In this document: piece after piece, positions 5,029 through 7,184 of the stretch
Position numbering within the stretch: position 1 is the stretch's first letter
Layout: each line of letters begins with the position of its first letter
Assembly (NCBI GenBank): GCA_030589225.1
Contig: JAUUWD010000077.1
Location: forward strand, 1-7,184
DNA length: 7,184 bases
Direction: 5' to 3'
Source: Desulfobacteraceae bacterium
Lineage (GTDB): Bacteria; Desulfobacterota; DSM-4660; Desulfatiglandales; Desulfatiglandaceae
Translations under genes and position numbers: made by a program
The notes under the pieces: generated by a model
Seen by the model: the letters and a program-made list of their open reading frames with translations, nothing else
What the model was told of the DNA's origin: nothing
Database searches by the model: none

Positions 5029-6720
5029 ATGCCATATGAAGTCTTAGCCAGAAAATGGCGTCCACAGGTATTTCAAGATGTCATTGGACAGGAGCACGTT
5101 ACACAGACACTGACCAATGCCATAAAGACCGACAGGCTTGCACATGCCTATCTCTTCAGCGGAGCCAGAGGTGTCGGCAAAACCTCTGTTGCTCGAATCC
5201 TTGCTAAAGCCATCAATTGCGAACAAGGCGAGCCAGGGATACCATGTAATCAATGCCAGTCGTGCGTGGAAATCGTAGATGGGTCGTCCGTAGACGTCCA
5301 GGAAATCGATGGGGCATCCAACCGGGGTATTGACGAGATCAGAGATCTGAGGGAAAATACCAGATATATGCCTTCGTCGAGCAAGTATCGCATATATATC
5401 ATTGATGAAGTGCACATGCTGACTCTCCCAGCATTTAATGCCCTCCTCAAGACGCTTGAAGAGCCTCCAGCCCATGTGAAGTTTATCTTTGCGACCACCG
5501 AATACCATAAGGTTCCAATGACTATCCTCTCTCGATGTCAAAGATTCGATTTTAAAAGGATACCTGTGGCCCAGTTAATCAGCCAACTGGAGAAAATAGG
5601 AGCGAAGGAAGGTATCGAGATCAGTAAATCAGGGTTGGCGCTTATTGCAACAGAGGCAGAAGGGAGTATGCGAGATGCTGAGAGCCTGCTTGACCAGGTG
5701 GTTTCGTTTACCGGCCAAAAAGTGGAGGACAGGCATGTCACAGAGATTCTGGGAATTATTGACAGGGATATTATGATGGGGGCGACTCGCGCGATTATTG
5801 AAGGCTCCCCTAAAGAGTGCCTTGAGATCGTTGACCAGATTTACAATTACGGTTATGATATCAAGGAGTTTTATAGGGCCCTCATGGGTCAATTCAGGAA
5901 TCTCCTGATCAGCCTTATCGTACCTCAAAATAGCATGCTTGATCTGAGCGAAAGCGAGCTGGAGGAAGTCTCGCGGCTGGCTGAAAGGGCCGGATCGGAA
6001 AAGCTTCAGGCCCTGATGAATCTTCTCATTAACCGTGAAGAAGATTTGAGGTTTACGTCCCACCCCCGTTTGATCCTGGAAGCCACCATGATCAAGTTGT
6101 GCCATCTGGGGGATTTCCTTTCTTTTGGAGATCTTTTAGATAAAATCGAATCTCTTGAAAAAAGGCTGCTGGGGACCCTGGCCAGCGGTGAATCGCCTGA
6201 GATAAACCGCCTGTCAGATACCAGTGCCCAGTGGGTTTCGGACAGTCAGCAAGAAGATCATTTGCACTCGAAGGATGTGAATGAGAATGCTCTAACATGG
6301 GATGATTTCTTGACGTACCTCTCATCAAAGAGCAAGGTCATGTTCAACATTCTCAAGGATTGGCATTTCCAGAAACTGAACGAGATGACCCTGGAAATTG
6401 CCAAAGGCAGCCAGTCCTTTTCTTCAAACTATTTTGAGGATACTGATAAATATAATGAGCTATCCAATTATTGCCGGGATTTCTTTAAACGGAATATCAA
6501 GGTGACGATAGTTGGTAATAGCCAAATCCTTTCCAAAACAAAATCGTCGGCCAGTGCAGAACAACGCAGGCCAGAAGCCAAAATCCGTTCGGACCTTCCT
6601 TCGCCTGTTCAGGACATCCTGCATATGTTCCAGGGGGAGATCATTGGAGGGTCTCCTGCCAAAAGGGCAGCACATGATAATCCGGACGCACTTAAGAAAA
6701 AACAGGAGGTAACAGAATGA
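5029..6720 (+). CDS. dnaX: DNA polymerase III subunits tau/gamma (clamp loader ATPase)
   Basis: DnaX is the motor of the clamp loader, which uses ATP to place the beta sliding clamp on primed DNA. The N-terminus MPYEVLARKWRPQ is typical and fixes the start. Walker A is GARGVGKTS (45-53, Lys51). The zinc-binding cysteines are 64, 73, 76 and 79, as in E. coli. Walker B is DEVH (126-129), and the SRC arginine-finger motif is 168-170 (Arg169). Domain III ends near residue 365. The remaining ~185 residues are the variable tau-type tail, so the 563-residue product is slightly shorter than E. coli tau (643). The start has only a weak ribosome site (GGA at 5017-5019) and lies 25 nt after tRNA-Ser. 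A six-A run at 6158-6163 sits at the domain III/tail junction. The stop overlaps the ybaB start by 4 bp. Confidence 0.97.
   Translation: MPYEVLARKWRPQVFQDVIGQEHVTQTLTNAIKTDRLAHAYLFSGARGVGKTSVARILAKAINCEQGEPGIPCNQCQSCVEIVDGSSVDVQEIDGASNRGIDEIRDLRENTRYMPSSSKYRIYIIDEVHMLTLPAFNALLKTLEEPPAHVKFIFATTEYHKVPMTILSRCQRFDFKRIPVAQLISQLEKIGAKEGIEISKSGLALIATEAEGSMRDAESLLDQVVSFTGQKVEDRHVTEILGIIDRDIMMGATRAIIEGSPKECLEIVDQIYNYGYDIKEFYRALMGQFRNLLISLIVPQNSMLDLSESELEEVSRLAERAGSEKLQALMNLLINREEDLRFTSHPRLILEATMIKLCHLGDFLSFGDLLDKIESLEKRLLGTLASGESPEINRLSDTSAQWVSDSQQEDHLHSKDVNENALTWDDFLTYLSSKSKVMFNILKDWHFQKLNEMTLEIAKGSQSFSSNYFEDTDKYNELSNYCRDFFKRNIKVTIVGNSQILSKTKSSASAEQRRPEAKIRSDLPSPVQDILHMFQGEIIGGSPAKRAAHDNPDALKKKQEVTE
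6158..6188 (+). other. Candidate slippage site in dnaX: A6-G run plus hairpin
   Basis: AAAAAAG at 6158-6164 is followed by a possible stem pairing 6166-6172 with 6182-6188 (7 bp with one G-U, core GCTGG/CCAGC). Both alternative frames close soon after: TGA at 6189 in the -1 frame and TAA at 6203 in the +1 frame. Slippage would give gamma-like proteins of about 387-391 residues, ending just after domain III. However, the codons are GAA AAA AGG, not the E. coli register A AAA AAG, and the spacer to the hairpin is only 1-3 nt. This is suggestive only; the run may simply reflect Glu-Lys-Arg codons. Confidence 0.25.
6704..6710 (+). promoter_or_regulatory. Strong Shine-Dalgarno of ybaB inside the dnaX 3' end
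   Basis: AGGAGGT lies 6 nt before the ATG at 6717, an almost ideal site. It lies within the last codons of dnaX, whose TGA (6718-6720) overlaps the ATG in an ATGA arrangement. This fixes the ybaB start and implies translational coupling of the two genes. It contrasts with the weak site in front of dnaX. Confidence 0.85.
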
Positions 6721-7046
6721 AAGGTATGCCCAATATGGGCCAACTCATGAAACAGGCTCAGCAAATTCAGACTAAGATGGCTAAGCTCCAGGAAGACCTG
6801 GGTGATAGAACCGTAGAGGCTTCTTCCGGGGGAGGCATGGTCATAGTGGTCGCAAATGGCAGGCAGGAGGTCCTTTCCATAAAAATAGAGAGGGAAGTCA
6901 TAGACCCGGATGATGCGGAAATGCTTCAAGACCTCATTATGGCGGCAGTTAATGATGCATTGACCAGGGCCAAAGAAATGGTGAACGAAGAAATGGGGAA
7001 ATTGACAAAAGGAATGAATATCCCCGGCATGCCTGGCCTTTTGTAA
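6717..7046 (+). CDS. ybaB: YbaB/EbfC family nucleoid-associated DNA-binding protein
   Basis: This 109-residue protein has the typical family length and layout. A methionine- and glutamine-rich N-terminal helix (MPNMGQLMKQAQQIQTKM) leads to the conserved core EASSGGGMVIVVANGRQEVLSIKI (about 35-58). A second acidic helix (DPDDAEMLQDLIMAAVNDAL) and a C-terminal glycine/methionine/proline tail (MNIPGMPGLL) follow. Members form tweezer-like dimers that bind DNA with little sequence preference. They are often encoded between dnaX and recR, hence the proposed link to replication and repair. Here the gene overlaps dnaX by 4 bp with a strong ribosome site, so the two are co-transcribed. recR is not seen in the remaining 138 bp. 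Confidence 0.95.
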   Translation: MKGMPNMGQLMKQAQQIQTKMAKLQEDLGDRTVEASSGGGMVIVVANGRQEVLSIKIEREVIDPDDAEMLQDLIMAAVNDALTRAKEMVNEEMGKLTKGMNIPGMPGLL

Positions 7047-7117
7047 AAGCCCCACGGTACTGCTATATAGATCTGAAGGTTATAATTAGTGCCCGGCCGA
7101 AAACCCTGTACAGGCAC

Positions 7118-7145
7118 GATTTTGGATTTTGCATTGCGGATTTTG
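7118..7145. repeat. Four-unit 7-bp array (GATTTTG type)
   Basis: GATTTTG occurs at 7118-7124, 7125-7131 and 7139-7145, with CATTGCG at 7132-7138 in register between them. Three of four units are identical, so the 7-bp period is clear. It is the fourth heptad array in the window and lies in the space after ybaB. A perfect 10-bp palindrome, CCTGTACAGG, precedes it at 7105-7114. No function can be assigned. Confidence 0.6.
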
Positions 7146-7155
7146 GCCTGCCCTC

Positions 7156-7177
7156 CCCGTCCCGAGACCGGGACGGG
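7156..7177. repeat. Perfect 9-bp-stem GC hairpin near the window end
   Basis: CCCGTCCCG (7156-7164) and CGGGACGGG (7169-7177) are exact reverse complements around loop AGAC. The sequence continues ATCGGGA to the window edge, partly repeating the right arm. No T-tract is visible before the window ends, so it is not a canonical intrinsic terminator. It could still stop or stabilise the dnaX-ybaB transcript, or be one unit of an intergenic palindromic repeat. Confidence 0.6.
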
Positions 7178-7184
7178 ATCGGGA

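Noticed and set aside
4845..5039. 64-residue plus-strand open frame through the repeat element and the tRNA
   Set aside because: It runs through the terminal repeat, the whole tRNA-Ser gene and into dnaX, so it is not a plausible protein gene.
5044..5541. 165-residue minus-strand open frame inside dnaX
   Set aside because: It is opposite the ATPase domain of dnaX, which carries all the conserved motifs; the antisense frame shows no domain character.
7081..7086. TATAAT after ybaB as a promoter for a downstream gene
   Set aside because: The hexamer 17 nt upstream (TACTGC) has little resemblance to a -35 and no downstream gene start is visible in the window.
1..7184. CRISPR array
   Set aside because: No repeat of 20-40 bp recurs with regular spacers; the tandem repeats seen are 7-bp arrays without spacers.

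Overview
The window looks like chromosomal DNA from a Gram-negative bacterium, most plausibly of the Desulfobacterota (former Deltaproteobacteria). This rests on a large Cache/HAMP/PAS histidine kinase next to a single-domain response regulator, a stand-alone protein resembling the N-terminal part of phosphotransacetylase, a tRNA-Ser / dnaX / ybaB block, and repeat-rich intergenic DNA. The taxonomic call is an inference from gene style, not from a marker alignment.

Layout. Positions 1-259 are non-coding and hold two 7-bp-period repeat arrays, a small hairpin, and a 10-bp palindrome that runs into the Shine-Dalgarno sequence of the next gene. Positions 260-3437 form a two-gene operon on the plus strand: a 935-residue membrane sensor kinase, then a 121-residue receiver-only response regulator 4 bp later. 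On the minus strand, 3427-4497 encodes a 356-residue AAA_26-like plus DRTGG protein. It converges on the response regulator and overlaps its 3' end by 11 bp. It has a good sigma70-type promoter at 4545-4573. Positions 4498-4909 are otherwise non-coding and contain a 227-bp element bounded by perfect 15-bp inverted repeats, with internal hairpins and another heptad array.

A tRNA-Ser(GGA) gene with encoded CCA lies at 4910-5003. Only 25 nt separate it from dnaX (DNA polymerase III tau/gamma subunit, 5029-6720), which overlaps ybaB/ebfC (6717-7046) by 4 bp. The last 138 bp carry no gene start that can be supported. They hold a further heptad array and a strong 9-bp-stem GC hairpin. recR, which often follows ybaB, does not begin in the visible part.

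How the genes work together. The kinase and regulator should form a phosphorelay: an extracytoplasmic ligand is sensed by the double Cache domain and phosphate passes from His718 to Asp53 of the regulator. The regulator has no DNA-binding domain, so output must go through protein contacts or a further relay. The tRNA/dnaX/ybaB block is housekeeping: translation, the replicative clamp loader, and a nucleoid-associated protein.

No clearly new multi-gene system is visible. The most unusual content is intergenic: four 7-bp-period arrays with different units spread over all three intergenic spaces, and the inverted-repeat-bounded element just upstream of the tRNA gene.
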